Positions 34,071 through 45,904 are shown, numbered from the stretch's first letter. The stretch is DNA of 64,000 nt from Quillaja saponaria (GCA_029379385.1 CM055606.1:17075142-17139141), one strand, 5' to 3'. Numbers and translations are program-made. The notes: generated by a model not told the origin, from the sequence alone.

Positions 34071-36120
34071 TCCAAAAAATAATAATAATAAAAGCAAGGT
34101 GGACCAAAGATGTTGATGCCTTCATAGAGTGACACCGTGCAAAATAAAAGCTCACCTAACAGGTTGCTAGTTTTTCTTTCACTTTCTTTGTAAATGAGAA
34201 CATATCTTACTGGGAAGATATCTGGACGACTTTAAAAAGCTAAGTGAATGAAAAGGTCTCACATGGTCCAACTTTTTAAAATTTATTGATTTTGATTTGC
34301 TTTTGTCTTTCTTTTATCATTTTCTCAGGTTTGTAAGAGTAGGACCTACTTAAATAAGTGGTTAGTATATGTCTCTTTACCCCCTAGGGTTGGGTGTGAG
34401 TACTCTCAATGTTTTTAGGTAGTTGTAGGGTTGGGTGTGAGTACTCTCAATGTTTTTAGGCAGCAACTACCTATATGAATCTATAAAAATAATTATAATT
34501 ATAATTATTTAAATTATTATTAAATTAAAAAATAAACTAACAAATTTAGATTATATTACAAATTATTTACTAAGATTAAAATAATATACTCATATTATTA
34601 ATTAATTTTTCTTAATCACAAAATATGTGATTTATTTTTCTTAAATAACAGGAAATTAACTAATCACATTGTTAAAATTTCTTGAAAAATGTGAATAAAA
34701 ATAAAAATTAATTTTTCTTAATCACAAAATATGTGATTTATTTTTCATAAATAACAAGAAATTAACTAATCACACTATTAAAATTTCATGAAAAATAAAA
34801 ACAAAAATTACATTACTAACTGGGTATTATGATTGTTTACATGTTATAAATAATGTATATTCATATTAGTAATGATTTATTTATTAATTAGATGTTCTCT
34901 TCAATTTTTTTCTTCTTCTTTTTTTATTAAAATTAATAATTATTATTATTGTAATTGGGCATGAAAATTGTTCATATATCATTAATAGTGCACGTATTAC
35001 ATATCAATAATTATCTAGTCACGAATTATTATATGTTTAATACATATATATATATTTTTTAATAAACTTATTAATTCTAATTCTTTCTAATTGAACACGA
35101 TAATTGCAAGCGTTGATGAAAAAAAAAAGAAAAAAAAAAAAAGCAGAATATGTCATATGCTCACTGTAATATGCATATATTCTTTCCAATGTAATATTCA
35201 TATAGGCTCCTTCTCTTAATTTTTTTTTTTTTTTACTCACTGCCATGATATGTAGTGCAGCTCAATGTGTTCTTATGTTGCATGCAGAAAAACTGAATAT
35301 TAATTAATAAAAATCATCAGAAATTAATTGCCGAAAATGTGATAAACTCGGAACAATTTTTGTGGTTTTTTTTTTTTTTTTTTTTTTCATAACAAACACT
35401 GAAAAAGAAGAACAGACAAATAAAACATAGAAGAAATAAATTTTTTTAAAATAAATAAAAGAGTTCAAAAATAGAACAATAAATAAAACATACCGTGTTA
35501 ATTTTCAAGTAACTTTTGTAATATTGATTGTAAGTTAAAAGATAGAACAATTTATTCATAGTACAAATGGTTCCTCATCTGCAAGATTGTTTTGTACAAA
35601 TGCTTCCGTCTTTTCTCACTGATTTGATGAATAACACTGAATTATGGAGCTTGGACTTGGGTTCCGTTTTGTACCAATGCTCATTGTATGCACTGACGGC
35701 ACAGGTATATCCCTAGTTATTTATAAAAGAAATAATTCTACACAGCTTAAAGATATATGACCGAAAGACTTCTCAATGTCAAAAACCAAAAAAAATAAAA
35801 TTAAACATTTCATTATCTTTTATGTCAAGCTTAATTTTTTAAGTTATACAAGTTAGAGTATATTACGACCCATAATTAACAGCACATAATTTATGCCTAA
35901 TTATTGTACTTAGTCTTATACTAAGTTATGTTCATTATGTTAGGCCAATTTATATAGTCTATATATACAATCTTTCTCTATATAATCAAATCATCTTATT
36001 CTTATATAATACAAATGAAATGAAAAATGGGATAATGAAACTTGATTGAAAAATTATTAATTTTAGAAGATAAAATTAACTGAAAAAATTATTAAAGTAC
36101 AAAATTGAAACTAAAACACT
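34071..36120. other. Gene-free AT-rich intergenic DNA with small tandem repeats
   Basis: A 41-bp direct repeat (TAGGGTTGGGTGTGAG) starts at 34385 and 34426. A 106-bp direct repeat (TTAATTTTTCTTAATCACA) starts at 34602 and 34708. Poly(T) and poly(A) runs lie near 35110-35140, 35220 and 35370-35388. Nothing coding was recognised. Confidence 0.55.
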
Positions 36121-37870
36121 CAGGGAGGAACCAAAACAATGGTTAGGGTTTCTTTATGTTATCTTGCTACCGAAGCATTGGTGGATAAATGGTGCTTTCC
36201 AAGGGAGTTTGGATTTTGTAAGAGAAGTCAAAAAGTAGTGAACATAACAAATTTAAAAGGCAATGCTGGCCCATACTATTGGGTTTCGGCCTAACTACAT
36301 TTTCGAATGAAGTCACATGTGGTGCATGAATTGTAGTATAGAATACAATGAAACAAACCAAAAATTGAGGGGTCCATCGTCAATCATGCATGACTCAGAT
36401 TTTTGGAGCTGTCACTGAGGGCACAACACTATTAAAATTAGACATATACAGGGACTCAGAAAAATTAGCTAAAAAATAATCAAGTTTTGTTTTTTCCTAA
36501 TATGAAAACTAGACGGTTCTTTACAGGCCAAGAAAAAAAGGGATGAAGGGATAAATTCCTTTTAGAGTCAAGAATGGTGGAAGACAAATTGACTTTTCTC
36601 GTATATACAGTTTTTCTTCTGAATTAGATGGCTAATTCATTGATATTTGATAAGGAAATAATAGAATATGTGTGCTGGGTTATGAACTAGTATTAGTATG
36701 ATATGTGCTCATCTCAACTAGTGAATGATCTCGCATGCATGAGTACCACAAAGAAAATTAAATCTTCTTGTCATTGCAATTTCTCTCTCTTATTTTTCTT
36801 CTTTGAAAAGATTTACTCATTGAAAATAATCGAGAAGGCATACCACATGCAAAGAGTCATAGATGTTGTTGTTTAGCTTAAAATAGTAGCAATAGTTCCT
36901 TATTATGGTCAGATCACTATCATTCACAGACTATGGTCCAATTTTTCAACTTGTGATATATCTGAAGAAATTCGGAGCTAGCTACTCTCATAGTCTCATT
37001 GCTTCTTCTCTTCAATCTATTCGTTGCATGCTTAGAGAAAGGAATTAAGTACTTAAAATTTTTTAGTAGTGTCTTGTCTTTGTTACTAATTAACTTATAT
37101 TAATTAATCTCTACAATATTTTTGCTAGTTGAAATAAAAATTTATCTTATAATTTGGTATGGCTTGTACGTTGATAAAAAGAAATCCTTTATTTTTGTTA
37201 AATGCAGTGGGTTGATTTAGCACTAAAGGGGTTCAAAAAGAAGCTTTAAGAAATTATGAGTTCGAGTATCTTTTATTGTAATCTACAGTTGATAATAATT
37301 TTTTATTTTCACAAATGATTGTAATAGGGACTTTAAGCTTTAGCTAGGACATAAGTACAGTGAATATCTTTGCAGATATGAGATGGGTATTAAATGAAGG
37401 CAATGTTTCATGTCAAAAAATATAGAGTAGCCTATCTATCTTCCTATTTTCTTAACAACAAAAAAATTGTATTATCTCTTGTTTTTCTACATAACGGGTC
37501 AAACTTTGCTATGCTATTTCTGTGGTCCCTCAGAGGGTTAGTGTTTGCTATGTTATTTCTAACCGCGATACACTTTACATTTACAAAGTATTTGATACAA
37601 TTCATGTAGACGTAGACAATTTGTATTTGTTCCAAATAAATATTTTACTGTTTGATCAAAGCTGTGATTTTTAACTTACTCTTTGATCCCTTGGTGAGCC
37701 ACATACTAAAAAGCATTGTCTTTAGGATGTGACAGTGAACCAATAATAACATTAAAATATTATGTAATGGGTTGGTGCACTACTAATTGCTTCTTTATTC
37801 CTCTCTAGCTAATTAAGAATACATAACATCAATTACAGTCAAAGAATTATCGTTTTAATAATGATGGAAG
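36121..37870. repeat. E-type intergenic module without gene, copy a
   Basis: 36160-36420 matches 19960-20230 and 25830-26110. 36660-37860 matches 26700-27830 and 39786-41160. No E gene or promoter is attached, so this is duplicated flank only. The open frame at 37394-37609 is part of the repeated block. Confidence 0.6.
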
Positions 37871-38189
37871 CGTTATCTTTTATCCTTGTCCAATATAGCT
37901 CCGTATTTAGTTTTCGACTTGTTTAGCAGCCCCTTGTAAGTTGTGATTTAATTGAATTTACTCACAGTCTTGTCTGCCATTAGCTACAAATATATTAATT
38001 AATTACATGATAATGTTGTTCCATTTGAAAGTAGGCGATTCTAAAACAATGCCAAAATTTCCAAAACCAAGTTTTTCATTCTCATAAATGACTGAAATCA
38101 CTTTCTGAAAGTTATGCAAAATAACAAAATAGTGATTATGGACCTTCAAAGTCGTTCTTCATTATTTTGTTATCATAGACCTTGGATTT

Positions 38190-39120
38190 CGGGGGAGGGG
38201 GTGGAGACTGGTAGAATTGAAAATCTACTTGGATCAACAGTTAAGATATTAGGTCAAACTTAGAATTTCAAAACAAAAACTTTCAAAGTATGGGTTTGGG
38301 GGGCAAAACGGTCAAATGTAAATTCATTTCAAATTTCAGGAGTGCCAGCATGATCGTGGGAATGAATAAGACTTGTATGGAGAAACGGAAATAAATTTAG
38401 ATTAACGGTTAGGATATTAGGTCAAACTTTGAGATTTCAAGCTTCATGACAAAAACTCTCAAAGTTTGGGTTCAGGAGAAAAACGGTTAAACACAAGTCC
38501 GTTTCAAATTTCAGAAATACTAGCACAACCATGAGAATGAATAAAACTTATAGGAAGAAACAAAAATGTATTTGGATCAACGGTTAGGATATTGGATCAA
38601 ACTTTGAGTTTCAAGGTAAAACTTTCAAAGTTTGGGTTCGGGGTGCAAAATGGTCAAATACAATTTAGTGTCAAATTCCAGGAGTACCGGTATAATCGTG
38701 GAGATAAATAAGACATGTAGGAAGAAAAAAAAATTCATTTGGATTAACAGTTGGGGTATTAAGTCAAATTTTTAGTTTCAACGCAAAAACGTTCAAAGTT
38801 TGGGTTAGGGGGCAAAAAGGTCAAACATAAGTCCATTTTAGATTCCAAGAGTTCCAACACGACCGTGGGGATAAATAAAACCTGTAAGAAGAAATGAAAA
38901 TCCATTTGGTTCAATAGTTAGGATATTACGCCAAACTTTGATTTTCAAAGATAAAAACTTTTTGGGTTAATTTAGAGGTAAAACAGTCGAATACAAGTTT
39001 GTTTCGGATTCTTGGACTATTGGTACAACATTGAGGACGAATAAAACCTGTGGGAAGAAACAAAAATTTATTTTAGGCCAAACTTCTAGTTTCAAGACAA
39101 AAACTTTAAAAATTTTACTT
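38190..39120. repeat. Satellite-like array, about six units of roughly 170 bp
   Basis: TTAGGATATT-type starts occur at 38241, 38409, 38584, 38751 and 38918, with a truncated unit near 39075; spacings are 168, 175, 167 and 167. Each unit also has AAACTTTCAAAGTTTGGGTT, AAACGGTCAAA and TGGGAATGAATAAGAC motifs. Copies have diverged. Confidence 0.85.
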
Positions 39121-39208
39121 CATTTGCCCAAGTTAGAGTTTGAAATATTTATATGCATGTTAAGTTAAATATAACTTTTAACTTATTTATTTTGGTTATT
39201 TCATAATG

Positions 39209-39299
39209 CAGCTCCTACATCCAGCCATTCACATTTCAGTCAGGTTGATGAGCAAGCTCAAGATGATGAAAACTTAGGATCAAGAGATGATAATTATTA
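39209..39299 (+). pseudogene. Possible terminal exon of an unknown gene or transposon
   Basis: TTTGGTTATTTCATAATGCAG looks like a 3' splice site. The sequence after it reads APTSSHSHFSQVDEQAQDDE and ends ...GSRDDNY with TAG at 39297-39299. The acidic, Ser/Gln-rich composition is protein-like, yet no upstream exon was found; the satellite array lies directly before it. It could be the last exon of a DNA-transposon gene. Identity unknown. Confidence 0.3.
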
Positions 39300-39785
39300 G
39301 ATTAACATATTTGTTTTCCATTTATTGTAAATAATACTACAATGATTTTTGCATTTTTGCATTTTTTTTTTACCTAAAATTCGGAAGTTAGATATAAAAT
39401 GTACTTTTATACAGGTATACAATTAAAAATAAAATAAAAATAATTATATAAATATATATTTTTTCCGTCCACGTCTGCATTTTGCAAATGAAGATAACAT
39501 TCAAAAAATAAAATAAAATAGAGCATCTGTTTTTCTGCATCTGCATGACAAACTCAATTGTATCTGTGTTTGTGTTTCAGCATCTGGAAGCCAAACTTTG
39601 ATATGTGACAATCAATTATTGGTGTCTACATGTTACATCTGAGTATCAAAGTCTAGGATTACTGTGTCAGTTTATTTGCATATGTTAATTGCGTCTAGGA
39701 GCAGACATAAATGAGTAACTACATCATCTGTAATGTGACCTCTTACTTCTGAAATTTGCAGACATAGATAACCTCATTTCTTATG
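39300..39785. other. Intergenic, no gene seen
   Basis: AT-rich sequence after the exon-like segment, with several CATCTG motifs (CTGCATCTGCATG). Function unknown. Confidence 0.4.
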
Positions 39786-41165
39786 GTGTGTGCTGGGTTA
39801 TGAACTAGTATTAATATCTGTGTGGTCATCTCAAATAGTAAATGATGATCTGTTATGCGTGAGTACCCCAAAAACAATTAAATCTTCTTGTCATCGCAAT
39901 TTCTCTGTTTTATCTTTCTTATTTGAAAAAAGTTAATTACTCATTGAAAATAATGAAGAAGGTATAGCACATGCATAGATGTTGTCGTCTAGCTTAAAAT
40001 AGTAACATTAATTCTTCATTATAGTAAATAAACTAACGTTCACAGTCTATGGTCCAACCTTAATTTCAACTCTTATGATATATATGAAGAAATTTGGAGC
40101 TAGCTACTCTTATAGTCTCATTGCTTTATGGAGTGTTTCTTCTCTTCAACCTATGATCACTGCAAGCTTAGAGAAAGCAATTAAGTACTTAAAACATTTT
40201 ATTACTAACTTATATTAATAAATCCTTATAATATTTTTGCTAGTTGAAATATCAATTTGTTTTATAATTTGGTCTGGCCATGGCTTGTACATTGATAAAA
40301 AATAAATTCGTTATCTTTGTCAACAGTGAGTTGATTTAGCAGTAAAGGAGTTAAAAAAATGTTTTCAAGAAATTGAAAGTTTGAATTTTTTTTGGTAATA
40401 ACATGCAATTGGTAAAAATTTAATATCCTCGTAGATGATCATAACAACTCTTAAGAGAGACTTTAAACTTCAGGTAAGACATAAGTGCATTGGATGTCTT
40501 AATAGATATACGATGGGCATGAAATGGGAACAATGTTTAATGTCAAAATATAGAGCAGCCTATCTACCTTCCTATTTTATTTTATATATAAAAAAAAATT
40601 GTATTCTATCTATATTGTTTTTTAACAGAACGGGTCAAACTTTGCTATGCTTTTTCTGTGGTCCCTGAGAGGAGGCTCTGAGGGTTGGTGTTTGCTATGT
40701 TATTTCTAACCGCGATACACTTTACATTTATAAAGATTTGATACAATTCATGTAGACAATGTGTAATTTGTTCCAAATAAATAGTTTACTATGTGCTCAA
40801 AGCTGTGACTTTAACTTATTCTTTGATCTACTTGACTCTAATAATAATTTTATATCATATATAAATATAATAATTTAATTACATAAAGAAAGTCTGTATA
40901 TATAAGTTACACAAGTTGATATATAGAATGAATTTAGTCTAGTAGAAGACTAAGTACAATTATCAAGTATAAATCATAAGCTATAATATATATACTCTAA
41001 CGAATCCAATGGCCATGATAAACTTAGAAGTTTGAGCTGAGTACTAAGAAGCAGTATTGTCTTTTGGACGTGACAGTGAACCAATAATAACATTAAGATA
41101 TTTTGTAATGGGTTGGTGCACTATATAATAAAAGAATTATCGTTTTAATAATGATGGAATCATGG
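39786..41165. repeat. E-type intergenic module without gene, copy b
   Basis: A direct repeat of 36660-37860 (GTGTGCTGGGTTATGAACTA, TAGCACATGCATAGATGTTG, ACGGGTCAAACTTTGC, ACATTAAGATATTTTGTAAT). Copies a and b bracket the satellite array. Confidence 0.6.
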
Positions 41166-41990
41166 ATGCACTATCTCCAAATCAAAACAGGAAAATTGTT
41201 TACACTGTTTTTTTAATGAAAAAACATATAAAATTATTTTGTTTGAAACAGACTAAATTTGAAAAAATTAAATGAAAATAAAATAATTTTTTGCTAAATA
41301 AAAATCTTGTTGGATATTACAATTATTATAAAATATTTTCTATTATATATTTTCAAGCATTTCTAAATAATTTATTATTTTTATTTTCAAATTTATTGCA
41401 AAATAAATTTTGAGATCTTGATTACAATTGAAGATTAGAAGAGATTAAAAAATGATTTGTTAAAGCTTCACATAATAGCTTAATATTTCAAAGATTTGGT
41501 TATTTGAATGTTATAGCCAACACATGTGCATTCTCCTTAATAGTTTATTTACACTATGTCACTCGATAAATCAACACATGTATTAATTGAGAATGTAAAT
41601 CTCTTTACATATCAATCGATAAATTATCATCTCATCTGAAGAGCTCGAGCTTATAATGATAAATAGTTTTTAATAATTATATATTTTAACATGTTTAGTA
41701 ACTTATATCTAAAGCGATTTAAGGATAACTTCAGTTTTTGAATAAATAAATTATTTTATATTAAATACAGGTAAATACTAAAGAGACATGTATGAGATAT
41801 CTTGTCATTTCTTATTTATCTCATATCATGTCATATTTTAAATATTGTGTCTGAAAATATTTATAGGGGATGGATTAAAAACCAATCTCGAAGCCTATTT
41901 CTTTAAGTTTCTGACAGTATAGACTAAATTTCTTTGTAACAAGCTAGACTTGGTTTCTCTCAAATGTCATTATCCGAAACGAAAAAATGT
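41166..41990. other. Intergenic DNA upstream of E5, no gene
   Basis: Matches parts of 12180-13100 and 23270-23400 (ACATAATAGCTTAATATTTC, ATGGATTAAAAACCAATCT). No coding feature. Confidence 0.5.
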
Positions 41991-42260
41991 ACTAAATAAG
42001 CCATGCATTCCCAATATCGTTTACAATATGAGCTGCATTCATCCAATGCCAAGGGTTCCATTTGATGACCCAAAAAAGAAAATTTATGTCTCAATAGTCA
42101 AACTGTGGAGTGTTTCACAAGCTGGTAATAAACGAAAGCAAAGAGATTTTGTGACATATATTGTGACATATGTCGTGACGATATAGCTAGGTTCTGCATC
42201 ATTATAAAAGGCACACCACATGCTCGAGTTTTTGCACCATCCAAACTTCACAATCTAAAA
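41991..42260 (+). promoter_or_regulatory. Promoter and 5' leader of gene E5
   Basis: TATAAAA at 42203-42209 lies 51 bp before the ATG. The palindrome is present with its last base changed (TGACATATGTCG, 42164-42175), again followed by TGACG and preceded by a half copy. Confidence 0.68.
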
Positions 42261-43232
42261 ATGTCTCCCAAACACTTGCCATTGTTGTTCACTGTCGTGG
42301 CACTTCTTGCCACATCCACTCTTGCGGAGCAGGAACAGTCTAAGCTCGAAAAAGATACATTGGCACTAGATGGCAAGCCCAAATACAAGCCACCCCCATA
42401 TCACAAGCCACCTTACCACAAGCCTACTACCGTCGAGGATGAGAAGTCTCAACTCGAACAAGAAACAGCAACAATAGATGGAAAGCCAAACTACAAGCCC
42501 CCATACCATAAGCCACCTTACCACAAGCCTCCTACTGTGGAGGAGGAGAAGTCTCAACTCGAACAAGAAGCAGCAACAATAGATGGCAAGCCAAACTACA
42601 AGCCCCCATACAACAAGCCCCCATACCATAAGCCACCTTACCACAAGCCTCCTACTGTGGAGGAGGAGAAGTCTCAACTCGAACAAGAAGCAGCAACAAT
42701 AGATGGCAAGCCAAACTACAAGCCCCCATACTACAAGCCTCCATACCATAAGCCACCTTACCACAAACCTCCTACCGTGGAGGAAAAGAAGTCTCAACTC
42801 GAACAAGAAGCAGCAACAATAGATGGCAAGCCAAACTACAACCCCCCATACCATAAGCCACCTTACCACAAGCCTCCTACTGTGGAGGAGGAGAAGTCTC
42901 AACTCGAACAAGAAGCAGCAACAATAGATGGCAAGCCAAACTACAAGCCCCCATACTTCAAGCCTCCATACCATAAGCCACCTTACTACAAACCTCCTAC
43001 CGTGGAGGAAAAGAAGTCTCAACTCGAACAAGAAGCAGCAACAATAGATGGCAAGCCAAAATACAATCCCCCATACCATAAGCCACCTTACCACAAGCCT
43101 CCTACTGTGGAGGAGGAGAAGTCTCAACTTGAACAAGAAGCAGCAACAAAAGATGGCAAGCCAAACTACAAGCCCCCATACCACAAGCCACCTTACCACA
43201 AGCCTCCTACTGAGGAGGAACAAAGAAGTTGA
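42261..43232 (+). CDS. E5: longest secreted repetitive proline-rich protein
   Basis: Encodes 323 aa and eight linker modules. Signal peptide of 22 residues with changes (MSPKHLPLLFTVVALLATSTLA). Module 1 is divergent (EQEQSKLEKDTLALDGKP, then KYKPPPYHKPP as in D genes). Module starts in DNA are 42435, 42540, 42660, 42780, 42885, 43005 and 43110, so lengths alternate 105, 120, 120, 105, 120, 105 bp. EEKKSQ linkers with YNPP units (modules 5 and 7) alternate with EEEKSQ linkers, showing duplication of a two-module 225-bp block. The protein ends EEEQRS with the tail out of frame to 43293. Confidence 0.9.
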   Translation: MSPKHLPLLFTVVALLATSTLAEQEQSKLEKDTLALDGKPKYKPPPYHKPPYHKPTTVEDEKSQLEQETATIDGKPNYKPPYHKPPYHKPPTVEEEKSQLEQEAATIDGKPNYKPPYNKPPYHKPPYHKPPTVEEEKSQLEQEAATIDGKPNYKPPYYKPPYHKPPYHKPPTVEEKKSQLEQEAATIDGKPNYNPPYHKPPYHKPPTVEEEKSQLEQEAATIDGKPNYKPPYFKPPYHKPPYYKPPTVEEKKSQLEQEAATIDGKPKYNPPYHKPPYHKPPTVEEEKSQLEQEAATKDGKPNYKPPYHKPPYHKPPTEEEQRS

Positions 43233-43293
43233 GGAAGTGGAAAACGCTGAGGTAGATGGTAAATACGAGCCACCTCACAAACCTCCACCATAA
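43219..43293 (+). other. E5 frameshifted C-terminal tail
   Basis: The +1 frame reads KEVEEVENAEVDGKYEPPHK and ends PPP at TAA 43291-43293. It lacks the SEN ending of E3 and E4. Confidence 0.72.
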
Positions 43294-43400
43294 AAAAAAA
43301 GTGTTAAATGGCTACATGTTTGTATTAGGCATCCATGTGTGGAAAAATAAGTGGTACTGCATTACAAATTATGTTATTATGTGCATGCATGAATTTCTTC

Positions 43401-43406
43401 AATAAA
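43401..43406 (+). terminator. Poly(A) signal of E5
   Basis: AATAAA in the conserved E-family context, about 170 bp past the stop. Confidence 0.65.
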
Positions 43407-43559
43407 ATGTGACATTACCAGTTAACTACTGGTGTTGATCACTTTGTTATTGTAATGTAATTTACTCGTACTTATGTTCCCAATTGAAGTTTATGAGCAG
43501 GGACGTACATATGGTTTGTGTGTTAATAGCTGGTATAATAACGAAAACGCTATCTCTTA

Positions 43560-44825
43560 AGTGATATTTGACTATTTGCTTTCAGTTGCTTGAGTTTGTT
43601 ACTGGCCCGAGAAATAGTGAATAATCTCAAAGACAAGATAAACACTGACAATAGCAATTCTGATCAGAATTTTGAAAGTAAATATTCTGTGTCATTATAA
43701 TCTGGATTAGAATGAGTAAACTAACACACAGTAGACACACTTGCCAACCATTTGTCCGTTAAACTAGCAAATGCATCAGGTTCAACCTATCACACAGTTT
43801 CAACCAACCAAGGATTTGATCTCGGTGGCTGCTGCACGAGCATTTTATTCCCTCAAACTCATTACCCCTACAATTTGTTCTCCGGTCTTCTACCTTAGGC
43901 GAGAAAAAAATAAATAAATAAAAAAAGACACACATGTATAAATAATTTTATTAGTGCCAAAGTATCATTTGGCTTGCAATTTTAGTTAATAAAAAGACAC
44001 TCTTTCTAATGCCTACACCTATGCAAATTTGAGAATCCTAATCTGACGAATGGCCAACAACTGAAAAATGCGCATGACTTCAAATTCGAAAGTTTCAACT
44101 CACTAGCTAGAGATTGATTTATGAGGGTGCAAGATATGGATAAAATCAAGACACATGACATGGCACAAGGAAGACATTTTCCGGGAATGTTAAAAATTAC
44201 CCGCCAGATAAAGAAGAATGGAAGCATTAATTTGATCTTACCTTTCTTGAGTTTGCAAAGTGAGGCTAGAAATGTCCTGTTTGGGTTACTATTGATGAAT
44301 TTAATCCATTTGGTAATTCAATTACCCCGACTACATGAGTGAAGTATTTGTTACTCCATACATATTTTCCATCCAACACGTGCCTGAAACGAATTTCTAT
44401 ATTCCTAACATTGGTTATTTCTGGTCCTAAATCCTTAAAACATAGCTTGGATGTTTACTTGAGATCTTTAGTAGACAAGTTGAAAAGTTTATGAGCAGAA
44501 GGATCTAAACCGTTGATGCACACAAAAAACAAAATTTTCTAATTAAAGCTACACTTTTTTGAACAATTAGTGATTTTTGTACATTCGGGATGTTATCTGG
44601 GTAATGTGCACGTGGAATGCTCGCTTGTCCAATTTGTATAGTACAAACAAAATCATTTGCCCTGAAACATGGCAATATGCAATTGTTATTTGATAGTCAT
44701 CAATAGTTTCAACCAATGAAACATCGGTTTTGAAGGAATAGTGATGCTTTTAGAATGGTATATTAAGTAATCGAGGCCTCCTCCAATTTGAGTAGTGCAC
44801 AAATGAAGGGACTAAAAACACACGC
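43560..44825. other. Intergenic DNA after E5, no gene
   Basis: 43780-43850 (TTTCAACCAACCAAGGATTT, then GGTGGC) resembles 29255-29295 after E4, showing shared E-type flank. The rest appears unique. The plus-strand frame 44121-44342 and minus-strand frame 44006-44227 overlap and show no recognisable domain. Confidence 0.45.
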
Positions 44826-45180
44826 ACGAGATATTTTGTCATTTCCTATTTTACCTTATCATGTTATGCTCTATTATCGTTTATATTATCATGTTTATGT
44901 TTATATTGTGTCATATCTTTCCTATCTTGTCCTATTCTATCTTATCATTCATTGTCTTAACTTCTGTTGCAATTTCCTTTCTTATCATGTCATGTGATGT
45001 CCTGTTAAATTTTATGATGTTCCATCGTATCATATCTTATCATATACCAGGCCTTATCTTGTGTGTACTATCCTATAATGTCATGTTATGTCTTATGTCC
45101 TATTTATCACATCGTGTCCTATTTTATCAAATTTTTTTATATGTTGTTCTATCCTATCGTGTCCTATCTTAAGAAGATCA
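44826..45180. repeat. TATC/TCCTAT-rich low-complexity repeat
   Basis: The second copy of the block at 33830-34070 (TTTCTTATCATGTCATG, TATCATATCTTATCATAT, TGTCATGTTATGTCTTATG). Overlapping open frames in all three plus frames come from composition. Confidence 0.6.
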
Positions 45181-45364
45181 TCAGAGACATTTTCTTATGC
45201 TACCACTATCAATTATTATATTTTAAGTTCATCGGAGACAATTACTATATTATCTAAAAACTCAAATTTATAATATCAAATTATTTTAATAAATTGACTA
45301 TTTTATTATATTTAACTACTTGTGTCTAAAGATACTTATAATAGATGAATTAAAAACCAATCTT

Positions 45365-45682
45365 GAAGCAATTAATAGGGCACCAACCCATGTCCCATTA
45401 CATGATACCTTAATGTATTATCTCTTTTGTTTTTCCATGAGGAGTCAAACTTTGCTATGCTATTTCTTTGACCCCTTGCCCAGATGAACTTATTCCCGGC
45501 GACTTGCCTAACATTCTTCGATAAATCTTATCATTTTAACACTAAAGGTCACGTATTTTAGTATTTGAAACACACACTAAAAAGCATTGTCTTTCGGATT
45601 TGAATTTGGATGTGACAATGAATCAATAATACATTAAGATATCTTGTCAATGGACATGGGTTGGTGCCCTATTAATTGCTTC
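45365..45682. repeat. Inverted repeat with arms of about 52 bp
   Basis: GAAGCAATTAATAGGGCACC at 45365 and its complement GGTGCCCTATTAATTGCTTC ending at 45682 continue inward to ACATGGG/CCCATGT and TTAATGT/ACATTAA. The loop is about 214 bp and holds the E-type GAGTCAAACTTTGC block. Other copies of this block (for example 27770-27810, 37750-37795) have only the right arm. Confidence 0.8.
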
Positions 45683-45904
45683 TTTTTACCTCTAGAGAGT
45701 TAAGAGTACCTAACATCTAAAATTTGTTTCCTTTCATTGAAATAGATAAATTACTTCTCGTTTTAATAATGGATGGAAAAGAACACTCCTTTTGATTCCT
45801 TTCAAATCGAAACATGAATGTTTGATAACAATTATGTTATGTTTCGATAAAAAATATATAATTTTTCATTTGTAACAGAATAATTTCAACAAAAATTTAT
45901 AAAA

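Noticed and set aside
35590..35710. GC-richer, protein-like patch on the minus strand
   Set aside because: Short frames only, no motif, no splice signals that could be defended.
42366..43223. Long minus-strand open frame (285 codons) opposite E5, and similar ones opposite every E and D gene
   Set aside because: They mirror the repeat units (Leu/Val/Trp-rich in all copies). The KPP and linker codons rarely give antisense stops. No signal, start context or promoter supports them.
273..43232. Naming the E genes ENOD2 or a specific PRP gene
   Set aside because: The class (secreted Pro/Tyr/Lys repeats) fits, but the EKSQLEQ linker is not part of the ENOD2 repeat as known, so no symbol is given.
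44788..45273. Overlapping open frames in all three plus frames
   Set aside because: They arise from TATC/TCCTAT low-complexity repeats that also occur at 33830-34070.
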